A stretch of 44,885 bases of DNA from Verrucomicrobiales bacterium (GTDB lineage: Bacteria > Verrucomicrobiota > Verrucomicrobiia > Limisphaerales > JAQGOY01), in the NCBI GenBank assembly GCA_028293375.1, contig JAQGOY010000264.1, positions 1-44,885 on the forward strand, written 5' to 3'. Positions 1 through 7,577 of this stretch are shown here, one piece after another; the stretch's first letter is position 1, and every line of letters begins with the position of its first letter. Both the position numbers and the translations under genes were made by a program. The notes below the pieces were generated by a model. The model was not told where the DNA came from. It did not search any database and saw nothing but the letters and a program-made list of their open reading frames with translations.

Positions 1-1
1 G

Positions 2-637
2 CTTCTGCCGAGTGGAGCAAGCATGGGCGATGGTTATGGCCCGATGCTGGTAAGCAAGACCCTGTGGGACCGCGACGAACTTCGGACCAAAAAGATCGCG
101 ATCCCTGGAACCATGACGAGCGCGTTCCTGGCCCTTCAACTTTGGTTGGATTTACCAGCCAAAAACCTGCGTTTTATCATTGTGCCGTTCGACCAAATCT
201 TCGCCGCAGTGGAAGACGGGACTGCTGATGTGGGACTGATCATTCACGAGGGACAACTGACCTTTGCCGATCGCGGTTTGAAATGTTGCGTAGACCTCGG
301 TGCGTGGTGGAAAGAAACCCAGGACGGTTTACCGCTGCCGTTGGGAGGCAACGTCATTCACAAAAAATTTGCTCCTGAGATTCGGAGCCAGATCTCCAGA
401 ATTCTAACCCGGAGCATCCAGTTCAGCCTGGACCATCGGGCAGAGGCCGTGCAGCACTCGTTGCAGTATGCTCGCGACATGGGAAAAGAACTGGCAGACC
501 AATTCGTTGGCATGTATGTGAACCACTGGACCCTGGATTATGGCGAAAAAGGAAGGGAATCGATCAGTCGATTTCTAAATATGGCCTTCGATAAGGGATT
601 GATAGGCCATAAGCAACCGCTGGAGTTTGTGGAGTAA
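2..637 (+). CDS. mqnD: 1,4-dihydroxy-6-naphthoate synthase MqnD, 5'-truncated by window edge
   Basis: This is the C-terminal part of MqnD, which releases 1,4-dihydroxy-6-naphthoate from cyclic dehypoxanthinyl futalosine in the futalosine route to menaquinone. The frame is open to the first base of the window, so the true start lies upstream; an internal ATG at 23 is not the start, because the residues before it (LLPSGAS) match the substrate-loop region of the family. Recognisable family segments are GYGPMLVSK, the IPGTMTSAFLALQLW stretch, DVGLIIHEGQLTFAD and the GLPLPLGGN signature. The fold is a periplasmic-binding-protein-like two-domain enzyme acting in the cytoplasm. It ends 5 bp before a convergent gene. 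Chorismate synthase, which supplies the pathway precursor, is encoded further along the window. Confidence 0.93.
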   Translation, partial: LLPSGASMGDGYGPMLVSKTLWDRDELRTKKIAIPGTMTSAFLALQLWLDLPAKNLRFIIVPFDQIFAAVEDGTADVGLIIHEGQLTFADRGLKCCVDLGAWWKETQDGLPLPLGGNVIHKKFAPEIRSQISRILTRSIQFSLDHRAEAVQHSLQYARDMGKELADQFVGMYVNHWTLDYGEKGRESISRFLNMAFDKGLIGHKQPLEFVE

Positions 638-642
638 TCAGT

Positions 643-1434
643 CTATTTCCCTTTGAAATAATCTGATTCCATTTTATCGAGCTCTTTTTTGATTTTGGCT
701 GTCTTGACGGTTTTGGGCAGAAAATAAATGGTCCATTCGGGGCGGGTCGGCATTTTTTCGATGCTGTCGAACAAAGCTTTAAGACCTTCGGTCCCCAGGC
801 CGCATTCCAGGGCGTTACGAGCGCCGGCTTTGACCGATTCCTCCCATTCCTTCTCTGTCAATAAAGTGTTGATCGGTTGAGGCTTGCCCTTCTCTTCGCT
901 CAATTTGTCGGAGTATTTTTTGTAATGACCCAGGTAATGATGAGAGAGCTCGATGGCCAGGATCATGCCGACCATTTGATTAAAATTACTCAACTGTTCA
1001 TTGATCATGTCTTCGGTCCAATATTTTTTGTCCGAAGTTCCCGGAAGGTCCTTGAGGGAGTTTTCGCCTTTTTCCTGGGCGAGGCTTAAAATGTATTTTT
1101 CAAAATAACCTTTTTCAGTGCCATCGATGGCTTTGGCGTGGGCGACGTTGTTCATGAGGTCAACAAAGCCGATGGAGATGAAGACCATTTTCAGAGGTTT
1201 GGTGTCGTCGGGATACTCGATGCAGCGGACAAAGGGAGTGACATCTGTTTCGAGAGAGACGGGTTGAACGTGGATTTGATCCCGTTCTTTGGGTTTCATG
1301 GCCTTGTAGAGGTCATTTCCCAGCCTCATGATTGCTTTGTAACCACTTTCATAAGAATGGGTTTCCGGGGCTGCCTGTAAACTGGAGCTGAACACCAGGG
1401 TTAGAACCAGAGCGAATAAGGGCGAAATTCTCAT
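643..1434 (-). CDS. secreted protein with degenerate M48-like metalloprotease motif
   Basis: The 263-residue protein begins with a clear signal peptide (about residues 1-21, ending SSSLQAA), so it should be exported. Residues 161-170 read IELSHHYLGH, which lines up with the HExxHxxxxH helix of M48-type metalloproteases except that the first zinc-binding His is replaced by Ile. The preceding hydrophobic strand FISIGFVDLM (85-94) resembles the strand that precedes the active-site helix in M48 proteins. I infer a peptidase-like fold that has lost, or altered, its catalytic metal site. The C-terminal part is charged and without recognisable domain. It is convergent with mqnD and divergent from the aldo/keto reductase gene. 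The assignment is by motif only; it could instead be an unrelated verrucomicrobial family. Confidence 0.6.
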   Translation of the reverse strand: MRISPLFALVLTLVFSSSLQAAPETHSYESGYKAIMRLGNDLYKAMKPKERDQIHVQPVSLETDVTPFVRCIEYPDDTKPLKMVFISIGFVDLMNNVAHAKAIDGTEKGYFEKYILSLAQEKGENSLKDLPGTSDKKYWTEDMINEQLSNFNQMVGMILAIELSHHYLGHYKKYSDKLSEEKGKPQPINTLLTEKEWEESVKAGARNALECGLGTEGLKALFDSIEKMPTRPEWTIYFLPKTVKTAKIKKELDKMESDYFKGK

Positions 1435-1514
1435 TATCTTTATTAGGCATCTACCCTGAACATATTTTTCATTTTTGAGAAGCTTTTTTAAGCTCTTTTG
1501 TCAATATTGAGAAC

Positions 1515-2702
1515 ATGACAATGAAATATCGGCGATTTGGACGCACTTCTTTACAAATGCCCGTATTTTCCTGTGGCGGAATGCGTTACCAGTACAAATG
1601 GCAGGACGTTGCGCCAAACGAAATTCCAAAGGACAACCAGGCAAACCTGGAAGCGACGATTCACAGGGCCATCGAATTGGGGATCAACCACATCGAAACC
1701 GCCCGGGGTTATGGCTCTTCTGAGATGCAGTTGGGTTCGGTTTTGCCAAAACTGGATCGTTCAAAAATCATTGTCCAAACCAAGGTGGCTCCCTTCAAAG
1801 ATCCGAAAGAATTTTTGAGCACTTTTGAAACCTCCATGAACTATTTGAAGCTGGATCATGTCGATTTACTTTCCCTTCATGGAATTAACAATCAGGAATT
1901 GCTCGACTACTCGCTTGGAAAAAATGGTTGCGTGGCGATGGCTCGCAAGCTTCAAAAAGAAGGGCGCGCAAAACATATTGGTTTTTCGACTCACGCCACG
2001 CCGGACGTTATCATCAAAGCCATCGAGTCTGATGAATTTGATTACGTAAATCTCCATTGGTATTTCGTGAACGATCTCAACTGGCAGGCGGTGTTGGAGG
2101 CCAGCAAGAGGGACATGGGAGTGTTCATCATCAGCCCCAATGATAAAGGTGGGAAACTTTATTCCCCTCCGAAAAAGCTGGTGGATCTTTGTGCTCCTCT
2201 GAGTCCGATGCAGTTTAATGACTTGTATTGCCTGGCGCGACCGGAAGTCCATACCCTCAGTTGTGGAGCGGCGAAGCCGGAAGATTTTGACGAACATATT
2301 GCGGCGCTAAAATATTACGACGAGGCGGCACAAACAATTGCCCCAATCGAGAAACGACTTCGAGAAGAAATGACCCATGTTCTCGGGGATGCGTGGTTGA
2401 ATAGCTGGCATAAAGACTTGCCCGAATACTTCAATGTTCCCGGACAAGTGAACATTCTCGAGATCCTCAGGCTCTGGACCTACGCGCGATCGCTAGACCT
2501 GGTGGATTGGGGCAAAATGCGTTACAACCTGCTGGGACAGGCCGACCATTGGTTCCCCGGGGAGAACAGCGGCAAGGTTAACGGGAACGAATTGAGCTCG
2601 GTCCTTGGAAGCCATCCCCAGGCGGCCAGGATTAGTGAGATCATGCACGAAGCACATCAGCTCTTTTTCGAAGCGCCAAAAAAGCGTCTGAGCGAGAGCT
2701 AA
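1515..2702 (+). CDS. aldo/keto reductase (COG1453-like) without the C-terminal 4Fe-4S cysteines
   Basis: An NADP-type TIM-barrel aldo/keto reductase of 395 residues. The N-terminal barrel shows the family layout: HIETARGYGSSEMQLG with Tyr66 as the expected acid, Lys90 in IIVQTK, and His122 in LLSLHG. The usual active-site Asp is Glu61 here. In relatives of the COG1453 type the C-terminal part carries a ferredoxin-like cysteine cluster before a helix with an LRL...W..RYN pattern. Here the helix is present (residues about 312-340) but the preceding segment LPEYFNVPGQVNI has no cysteines, so no Fe-S cluster is expected. The ATG at 1515 is used; a second ATG lies 6 bases downstream. The gene ends with a 4-bp overlap with slyX on the other strand. 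The substrate is unknown. Confidence 0.85.
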   Translation: MTMKYRRFGRTSLQMPVFSCGGMRYQYKWQDVAPNEIPKDNQANLEATIHRAIELGINHIETARGYGSSEMQLGSVLPKLDRSKIIVQTKVAPFKDPKEFLSTFETSMNYLKLDHVDLLSLHGINNQELLDYSLGKNGCVAMARKLQKEGRAKHIGFSTHATPDVIIKAIESDEFDYVNLHWYFVNDLNWQAVLEASKRDMGVFIISPNDKGGKLYSPPKKLVDLCAPLSPMQFNDLYCLARPEVHTLSCGAAKPEDFDEHIAALKYYDEAAQTIAPIEKRLREEMTHVLGDAWLNSWHKDLPEYFNVPGQVNILEILRLWTYARSLDLVDWGKMRYNLLGQADHWFPGENSGKVNGNELSSVLGSHPQAARISEIMHEAHQLFFEAPKKRLSES

Positions 2703-2902
2703 GCCGAATAATGCGGGGGTTTGGAGGTGGTTTGACGGACGCGGTCCAATTCCATGCCCTGAAGGGAATCCGAAAGACGACGGCAAAGCAGGTTAAGACT
2801 GCGTATGGTTTTATCCTGTTCGATCACAATCTTGTTAAGATCATCATAGAGTCGCTCCATGTGAGCGAGCTGTGATTCAATTTTTTTCAACCGGTCTTCC
2901 AT
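2699..2902 (-). CDS. slyX: SlyX family protein
   Basis: A 67-residue protein with the SlyX layout: an N-terminal coiled coil with heptad-like hydrophobic positions (MEDRLKKIESQLAHMERLYDD and onward) and the family's hallmark proline-rich end, PPHYSA. SlyX is a small cytoplasmic coiled-coil protein of unknown biochemical role found in many Gram-negative bacteria. The length is normal for the family. It follows lgt on the same strand with an 82-bp gap and overlaps the end of the convergent aldo/keto reductase gene by 4 bp. Confidence in the family is good; nothing can be said about function. Confidence 0.8.
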   Translation of the reverse strand: MEDRLKKIESQLAHMERLYDDLNKIVIEQDKTIRSLNLLCRRLSDSLQGMELDRVRQTTSKPPHYSA

Positions 2903-2984
2903 GCCTTTGTATGGAGAACCCAGAGGAATTGTGCAACGATTATAGTCTGCGCCTTGCTTACCTTATTTGCGGCTCGACTCGTGG

Positions 2985-3893
2985 TTATCCGGTGACGGGG
3001 ACTGAAGTGGATGTAGTTGGGTTGGATGGTTCCGCGTCGTGTTGAAATGATTTCCAGAAAGCGAGACCCGCCAGACCAGCGGCCAGCGAGATGAGTTGGG
3101 AAATGCTAAAACCCGCAAGATCCGGCCTGGTGTCGGCCCGGAAAAACTCTACTCCAAATCGAAGGACGCCATAAGCCATGACGAAAAAGCAAAATCGGGA
3201 ACCCAAAGGCTTCTTCTGAAACCAGGGTAGAAGCAATGCAAAGGCTATCAGAAATGCCCCGAAAGCTTCGTAAATCTGAGTCGGATGAACAGGCAAAGAA
3301 GATACGGAACCCTCATTCAAGAGATTCAGGCTTTGATGCTGCTCGAAAGCTCCGGCTCCCTTCGGGAACTGAACGGCCAATGAAAAATGCGCGGGTGATA
3401 GCCGGGGGAAAGTCTGGATCTGGGAAATGGTGGGGGCATCGAGAGAAACTAACGATGAGTGATCCACGCAGACATCGCCCCAACAGCATCCTGCCATAAA
3501 ACAACCGACGCGACCAAATCCCAATCCCACCGCCAACGAGGGAGCCAATAAATCCATGAAACTCCTGAATCGAATTTTTTGAAACGCAGAATATACCCAG
3601 AAAATCAGAGCGCCAAACAAGAGTCCACCATAGAAGACCAATCCCCCACCCTTCCAGACTTTGAACCATTCGATCACGGGAAGCGCGGGAGAGTAATCGA
3701 AAATCCGGCTAAAGAAACGAGCCCCTATCGGGCAGAGGCAAAGCAAAAGCAGCGTAAGATTATCAATGTGGCGGGGTTCAATCCCAAAGACTTTGGCCCG
3801 GGGCCTCGCCAAAAAATAAGCAGCCAAAAAGCCAAGCAGCAGGAAAAATGAATAGGACCCTATGTAAGGATGCGTCCAGATGTAGGGATGCAT
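2985..3893 (-). CDS. lgt: prolipoprotein diacylglyceryl transferase
   Basis: Lgt transfers diacylglycerol from phosphatidylglycerol to the lipobox cysteine of prolipoproteins at the inner membrane, the first step of lipoprotein maturation. The 302-residue protein has several membrane segments. It has the Lgt signature in its cysteine-containing form, GRVGCFMAGCCWG at residues 127-139 (many proteobacterial enzymes have GRxGNFxNxE here), and the HPTQIYEA motif at 203-210. The GGGLVFYGG loop (82-90) is also typical. The start at 3893 fits the family's beginning, but there is no Shine-Dalgarno sequence: a terminator-like hairpin with eight U ends only five bases before the start codon. The last 25 residues are a Ser/Thr-rich tail. 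Downstream on the same strand lies slyX. Confidence 0.93.
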   Translation of the reverse strand: MHPYIWTHPYIGSYSFFLLLGFLAAYFLARPRAKVFGIEPRHIDNLTLLLLCLCPIGARFFSRIFDYSPALPVIEWFKVWKGGGLVFYGGLLFGALIFWVYSAFQKIRFRSFMDLLAPSLAVGLGFGRVGCFMAGCCWGDVCVDHSSLVSLDAPTISQIQTFPRLSPAHFSLAVQFPKGAGAFEQHQSLNLLNEGSVSSLPVHPTQIYEAFGAFLIAFALLLPWFQKKPLGSRFCFFVMAYGVLRFGVEFFRADTRPDLAGFSISQLISLAAGLAGLAFWKSFQHDAEPSNPTTSTSVPVTG

Positions 3894-3898
3894 AGCGG

Positions 3899-3929
3899 AA
3901 AAAAAAGCGGCTCAAATAATGAACCGCTT
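3899..3929 (-). terminator. rho-independent terminator between the 35-codon gene and lgt
   Basis: On the minus strand, AAGCGGTTCA and TGAGCCGCTT form a 10-bp stem with a single G-U type mismatch around a 5-base loop, followed by a run of eight T (bases 3899-3906 are A on the plus strand). It begins six bases after the stop of the small upstream gene. The T run ends five bases before the lgt start codon, so it could also attenuate expression of lgt. Confidence 0.75.
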
Positions 3930-3935
3930 AACGAC

Positions 3936-4043
3936 TTAGGCCTTGGCCTTGCACTCGCAGGTGTCGACCCTGGGGGTGGAGGTTGGGTGAAGCACAGCAA
4001 TGGCTATCACAGCGGCCGCAGCGATTTTGAGTATCATTAACAT
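3936..4043 (-). CDS. 35-residue hydrophobic peptide with C-terminal CxC
   Basis: This frame is ATG-started, 36 codons including TAA. The start is preceded by a good ribosome-binding site (GGAAGGGA, about 8 bases upstream) and the stop is followed within six bases by a strong terminator, which together argue that it is real. The peptide starts MLMILKIAAAAVIAIAVLHP, a membrane-spanning or export-signal-like helix, followed by a short polar tail TSTPRVDTCECKAKA with a CxC pair. It resembles no family I can name. It could be a small membrane peptide, or a minimal exported peptide of about 15 residues. A 7-bp inverted repeat lies just upstream of the ribosome-binding site. Confidence 0.55.
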   Translation of the reverse strand: MLMILKIAAAAVIAIAVLHPTSTPRVDTCECKAKA

Positions 4044-4070
4044 AGGATTTTTCCCTTCCGACGAAGTTCT

Positions 4071-4087
4071 TTATCCACCTTGGATAA
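4071..4087. promoter_or_regulatory. inverted repeat upstream of the 35-codon gene
   Basis: TTATCCA-cct-TGGATAA is a perfect 7-bp inverted repeat with a 3-base centre, 27 bases before the start codon of the small peptide gene. It could be an operator or a short hairpin in the leader. No protein can be assigned to it and no clear promoter hexamers were found around it. Confidence 0.35.
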
Positions 4088-4163
4088 ATCGTTAAACGCC
4101 GTCTTTGATTTCAAGCCTATGCAAAGGAGAAGTAGGAACAATCAGGCGCGGTCCCATAATGGA

Positions 4164-4979
4164 CTAGGGTTTTGAATCCCCTGGAACGATCAGTTTTTTC
4201 ACTAGAAATTGTTTAGCCCTGGCAAGATCGTCCACGTTGAGATAATCGACGCCACACGCCAATTCGGCTGCCCAGAATTGCTCAGTTTGCGGGGTGTTCC
4301 AAAAACGCACTTTCCTGCCTTCTTTGTGAAATCGGCGCACTAATTCATACAATCTATCTTTTTCATCGGGCTGAAAATCGCCGATCCCTTTCCAGGTGAA
4401 AAAGTCTGCCCAATTCTCACTTACCCAGGGATAAAGCAGATTGGAATCCGCTGCGGTCAACTCCTTGACCTTGCCGTCCAGGGCAACAAGTCGATCCTGT
4501 GCTTCCGCGAGCAGGGATGCTGAAGGCCTGCTGCCTGAGAGGACAACGGAGACAGGACCACGTTTCACCGAAGCAGCGGAATAATGAGTGAGGATATGTT
4601 GATACTTCAGCAACACTTTCTGTAGAACCGGGTAAACTTCATTGCCATTCCCTTTGATATCGATCATCAGGACGAAATCGAAGTTAGTCCCGTACACTGT
4701 GCCCGCGTTTTTGCGGATTTGATCTTCAAGCGGCGCCAGGTAAAGGCTCTCCAAAGTTTTCTCTGGGGTCACCTTTTTGAGTTCGTGAGCGACCAGAAGC
4801 GCATTGTCCACAAGGTAAATATCAGCCTCCACGCTGCTAAACCCATAGCTGAGCGCATCCATCAAGGGATGCACGTGTTCGTAATCATTATGGGCATGGG
4901 TTCCAGAAAGCGGCTGCACTGGTTCTCCGAAAACGGAGGAGGCACTCAGCAAGAGGGCGAAGAGGAACCTGCTAAACAT
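4164..4979 (-). CDS. secreted AIM6-like PI-PLC/GDPD-superfamily phosphodiesterase
   Basis: A 271-residue exported TIM-barrel protein of the phosphatidylinositol-phospholipase C/glycerophosphodiesterase superfamily, closest in motif to the AIM6 branch. After a signal peptide (MFSRFLFALLLSASSVFG) comes THAHNDYEH (residues 27-35), the family's metal-site opening. It is followed by VEADIYLVD (Glu51, Asp53) and LLVAHE (His65), the expected metal and catalytic positions, then MIDIKGNG and a C-terminal NVDDLARA segment. The start at 4979 is preferred over the in-frame ATG at 5012, because it places the signal peptide at the N-terminus and gives only an 8-bp overlap with the upstream kinase gene, indicating translational coupling. 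The substrate is unknown: a phosphodiester of glycerol or inositol is inferred from the superfamily. Confidence 0.8.
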   Translation of the reverse strand: MFSRFLFALLLSASSVFGEPVQPLSGTHAHNDYEHVHPLMDALSYGFSSVEADIYLVDNALLVAHELKKVTPEKTLESLYLAPLEDQIRKNAGTVYGTNFDFVLMIDIKGNGNEVYPVLQKVLLKYQHILTHYSAASVKRGPVSVVLSGSRPSASLLAEAQDRLVALDGKVKELTAADSNLLYPWVSENWADFFTWKGIGDFQPDEKDRLYELVRRFHKEGRKVRFWNTPQTEQFWAAELACGVDYLNVDDLARAKQFLVKKLIVPGDSKP

Positions 4980-5823
4980 ACAAGACAATCTGCAGATCTC
5001 GAACGAGCACACTCATGTAGGGATAGCGCAACTCCGGGTCGATGGAGAGGCATTTGAGAATGATCTTTTCCATGCCGATGGGAACATCTGAATTGATCTC
5101 GCGCGGTGGGACAAGTGTGGCGCTAAGTTGAGAGCGAAGAATGGCTTCCGCAGTTTCTCCCGGAAACGGTTTTTCACCTGTCAATAACTCATAAGCGGTG
5201 ACGCCGAAGGCAAAGATATCCACGCGATGGTCGAAGGGTTGCCGCTGGAGTTGCTCGGGAGCCATGTAACCCGGGGTACCTGGGTTCTTGGAAGTCTTTT
5301 CAGGCTTGGCGGGTTTCGGCATGGCCAGGTCAAAGTCGATCAACCGGAGGCTGGCATTGCGGCTCAGCAGAATATTCTCCGGTTTAAAGTCTAGGTGCAT
5401 GTAACCGCTCTCGTGCACATGCTCGAGGGCGACTCCCATGTCGATCAGAACATTCCCAATGTTTTCCGTGAGCACCTCGTCACCCCGGGAAAGAAGCAAC
5501 TTCAGATTGGATCCCTCCAGGTACTCCATCAGCATATACAAAGCGCCTTCAATCTTACCATGCTCGTAATAGCCAATGATAAACTCGTGATTCTGAATTT
5601 TGGCGAGAATTTCCGCCCCCTGGTTAAAACGCTTTTTGGCGGTAAAATTGAATGTCGAATTATCCTTTAATCTTCGGAGGGCGAAAGTTTTGCCATCTTC
5701 GTCCGTGGCAACCCAAATATCCGCCATGCCGCCACTATTGATGAGTTCCTGGAGTAGAAATCGGCCAAAACGGATTGGTTTGGGAGGTACTCCGGTAATA
5801 ATGCTTAGCTCGTCCTGACCCAT
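4972..5823 (-). CDS. Ser/Thr protein kinase, catalytic Lys replaced by Arg
   Basis: A 283-residue soluble Hanks-type kinase consisting of the kinase domain only. The glycine loop is NSGGMADIWVA (29-39). The catalytic loop is HLDFKPEN (143-150), keeping Asp145, Lys147 and Asn150. The metal-binding DFG is DFD (163-165), and the APE motif is at 188-190 with a DIFAFGVTAYELLTG segment after it. The strand-3 ATP-anchoring lysine of the VAIK motif is Arg50 (FALR), with Glu71 available as partner. Activity is therefore uncertain: Lys-to-Arg usually weakens kinases, but the rest of the site is intact. There is no membrane segment or sensor domain. It overlaps the AIM6-like gene by 8 bp and is divergent from the CPBP protease gene. 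Confidence 0.88.
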   Translation of the reverse strand: MGQDELSIITGVPPKPIRFGRFLLQELINSGGMADIWVATDEDGKTFALRRLKDNSTFNFTAKKRFNQGAEILAKIQNHEFIIGYYEHGKIEGALYMLMEYLEGSNLKLLLSRGDEVLTENIGNVLIDMGVALEHVHESGYMHLDFKPENILLSRNASLRLIDFDLAMPKPAKPEKTSKNPGTPGYMAPEQLQRQPFDHRVDIFAFGVTAYELLTGEKPFPGETAEAILRSQLSATLVPPREINSDVPIGMEKIILKCLSIDPELRYPYMSVLVRDLQIVLYV

Positions 5824-5918
5824 AGGTGATGTAAAAGGTAACTGTTAGGCAGATTCAATGCCATTTGCAAAACTGAAATAAACTTGGCGCGAAAAAAGAG
5901 AGCCTTAAAGTCCTTGCA

Positions 5919-6851
5919 ATGAAGCCGATGCGCGCGCTCCTCATCTACCTGGTTTTTGTTTTTGCGGGCGCAGCCATTGTCGCCCCCCTTGTCTGGGAAA
6001 TCACCCATCATGTTGAGTTCCTGAGTTCGGCAGCACTGATAAAACGTTCTCCCTTTCATCGATACGTGAGCCGATGCCTGACAGGCTTAGCTTTGATAGG
6101 TTTACCCTGGTATTATCGGCGCCTGGGTTTCCATTCCTGGAAAGAGCTCGGCATTTCCGGGTTCAAAACCCAGTTTCGTCTCTTTTTACAAGGTGCCTGC
6201 ATCGGTCTGGCCACGCTCCTTGGGTTGGGCGCCCTGTTGCTGTTATTTGGGGCTCGTGATTTTGGAACCTTGACTGCCAAAGATGTGATCACTGCTGTCC
6301 TTTCGGCTACCTTAACCGGGATTCTTGTGGGGTGCATGGAGGAACTGTTGTTCCGGGCTGCGCTTTTCCAAAGCCTTTACCGAAGCAGCTCCTACTGGCC
6401 AGCCGTTATTGTCAGCAGCGGGGTGTATGCATTGTTTCACTTTTTCAGTAAACCAGCCCCTCCAGCGGAGGTCCATTCCTGGACAGGGTTTCTAATCCTG
6501 GGAGGAATGCTGAAAGGATTTGTGAATTGGAGAGAGTTATTGCCCGCTTTCCTTAATCTCTTCTGCGCGGGTGCAATACTTGCGAGCGGCCTGGCCTGGA
6601 AAAAACAGCTCGGTTTCGGAATTGGCATTCATGCAGGCTGGATTTTTACATTGAAGCTCAACGCTACCATTACCCGGCCTGTGGAAGGGCATAACGAATG
6701 GATCTGGGGCACCAGCAAGCTCATCGACGGATGGATAGCGCTACCAATACTAATCGGAATTTGGTTGTTTTTCGAAAGAATGCGTGGAAAGAATGAGACA
6801 CCAGCCGCCTATGACGTTAAAGTTTCCCGACCTCCCAAAAACGTGGCTTGA
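5919..6851 (+). CDS. CPBP family intramembrane glutamic protease
   Basis: A 310-residue multi-pass membrane protein with the CPBP (CAAX protease/bacteriocin-processing, ABI) signature. The EExxxR motif is MEELLFR at 140-146, followed by ALFHFF (His174) and GIGIHAGW (His238), the second and third conserved motifs of the family. Such proteins cleave within or near the membrane; the substrate here is unknown. It begins a plus-strand run and its end overlaps the start of comF. No good Shine-Dalgarno sequence is seen before the ATG at 5919. A second ATG four codons in is possible. Confidence 0.87.
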   Translation: MKPMRALLIYLVFVFAGAAIVAPLVWEITHHVEFLSSAALIKRSPFHRYVSRCLTGLALIGLPWYYRRLGFHSWKELGISGFKTQFRLFLQGACIGLATLLGLGALLLLFGARDFGTLTAKDVITAVLSATLTGILVGCMEELLFRAALFQSLYRSSSYWPAVIVSSGVYALFHFFSKPAPPAEVHSWTGFLILGGMLKGFVNWRELLPAFLNLFCAGAILASGLAWKKQLGFGIGIHAGWIFTLKLNATITRPVEGHNEWIWGTSKLIDGWIALPILIGIWLFFERMRGKNETPAAYDVKVSRPPKNVA

Positions 6852-7566
6852 TGCATTCCTTGCCTTCTTTTATCCTCCGGTCTGTCAGCTCTGTCTCATG
6901 AATCGCGCGACACCTGCAGAAGGGTTCGTATGTGAAACCTGCGTGACAGGTAAAAATGGCGTTCGATACATTGAACCTCCATTCTGTGGTAAATGCGGCT
7001 TGCCCTTTGAAGGGGCAATCGAAGTTGCATTTGAGTGCGGCAATTGTAAAGAATTAGAGCTATCCTTTGACTCCGCTCGCTCGGCAGTGGTAGCGAATCA
7101 ACTGGTTTTGAACGTGATACACAAATATAAGTATGAAGGCGGGCTATGGTTTGAGCCTTTCCTGGCCAGCCTTCTCATTAAAAAAGTCCAGACCTCAGCG
7201 GATGTAAAAGAGTTCGATCTCGTTGTGCCGGTTCCACTTTATAGCGCCCGGCGTCGGGAGCGGGAATTCAACCAGTCGGAACGCCTCGGTAAACGTCTGG
7301 CTAAAGAATTGGGCCTTCCGCTTTCGACCCGGGGGATCGAACGAACCCGACCCACGACCACTCAAACCATGTTGACTCGTTCCGAACGGGCTACCAACGT
7401 TAGAAATGCGTTCACGGTGAAAGATAAAAAGTTGTATTCTAAAAAAAGGGTAATGTTGGTGGATGACGTAATGACGACAGGAGCCACCACCAGCGCCTGT
7501 GCAAGAGCGATTCGAAGAGCGGGCGCGAAATCCGTGCACGTGTGGACAGTGGCCAGGGGATTATAA
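6784..7566 (+). CDS. comF: ComF family phosphoribosyltransferase-like protein
   Basis: ComF-type protein (260 residues) linked in other bacteria to DNA uptake and post-entry handling of single-stranded DNA. The N-terminal part is a zinc-finger-like cysteine set (CQLC, CETC, CGKCGLPF, CGNC between residues about 34 and 90). The C-terminal part is a type I phosphoribosyltransferase fold with the PRPP loop VMLVDDVMTTGAT (about residues 223-235) and the ComF-typical RREREFNQSERLGKRLAKEL segment. The start is uncertain: GTG at 6784 has a weak GAAAG before it, while ATG at 6793 or 6811 would reduce the overlap with the CPBP gene. It ends 11 bp before accD, consistent with an operon. Confidence 0.9.
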   Translation: MERMRHQPPMTLKFPDLPKTWLDAFLAFFYPPVCQLCLMNRATPAEGFVCETCVTGKNGVRYIEPPFCGKCGLPFEGAIEVAFECGNCKELELSFDSARSAVVANQLVLNVIHKYKYEGGLWFEPFLASLLIKKVQTSADVKEFDLVVPVPLYSARRREREFNQSERLGKRLAKELGLPLSTRGIERTRPTTTQTMLTRSERATNVRNAFTVKDKKLYSKKRVMLVDDVMTTGATTSACARAIRRAGAKSVHVWTVARGL

Positions 7567-7577
7567 AGCAAATTTCT

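Noticed and set aside
1481-1494. Hairpin AGCTT-tttt-AAGCT before the aldo/keto reductase gene
   Set aside because: Short AT-rich stem with no upstream plus-strand gene that would need a terminator there.
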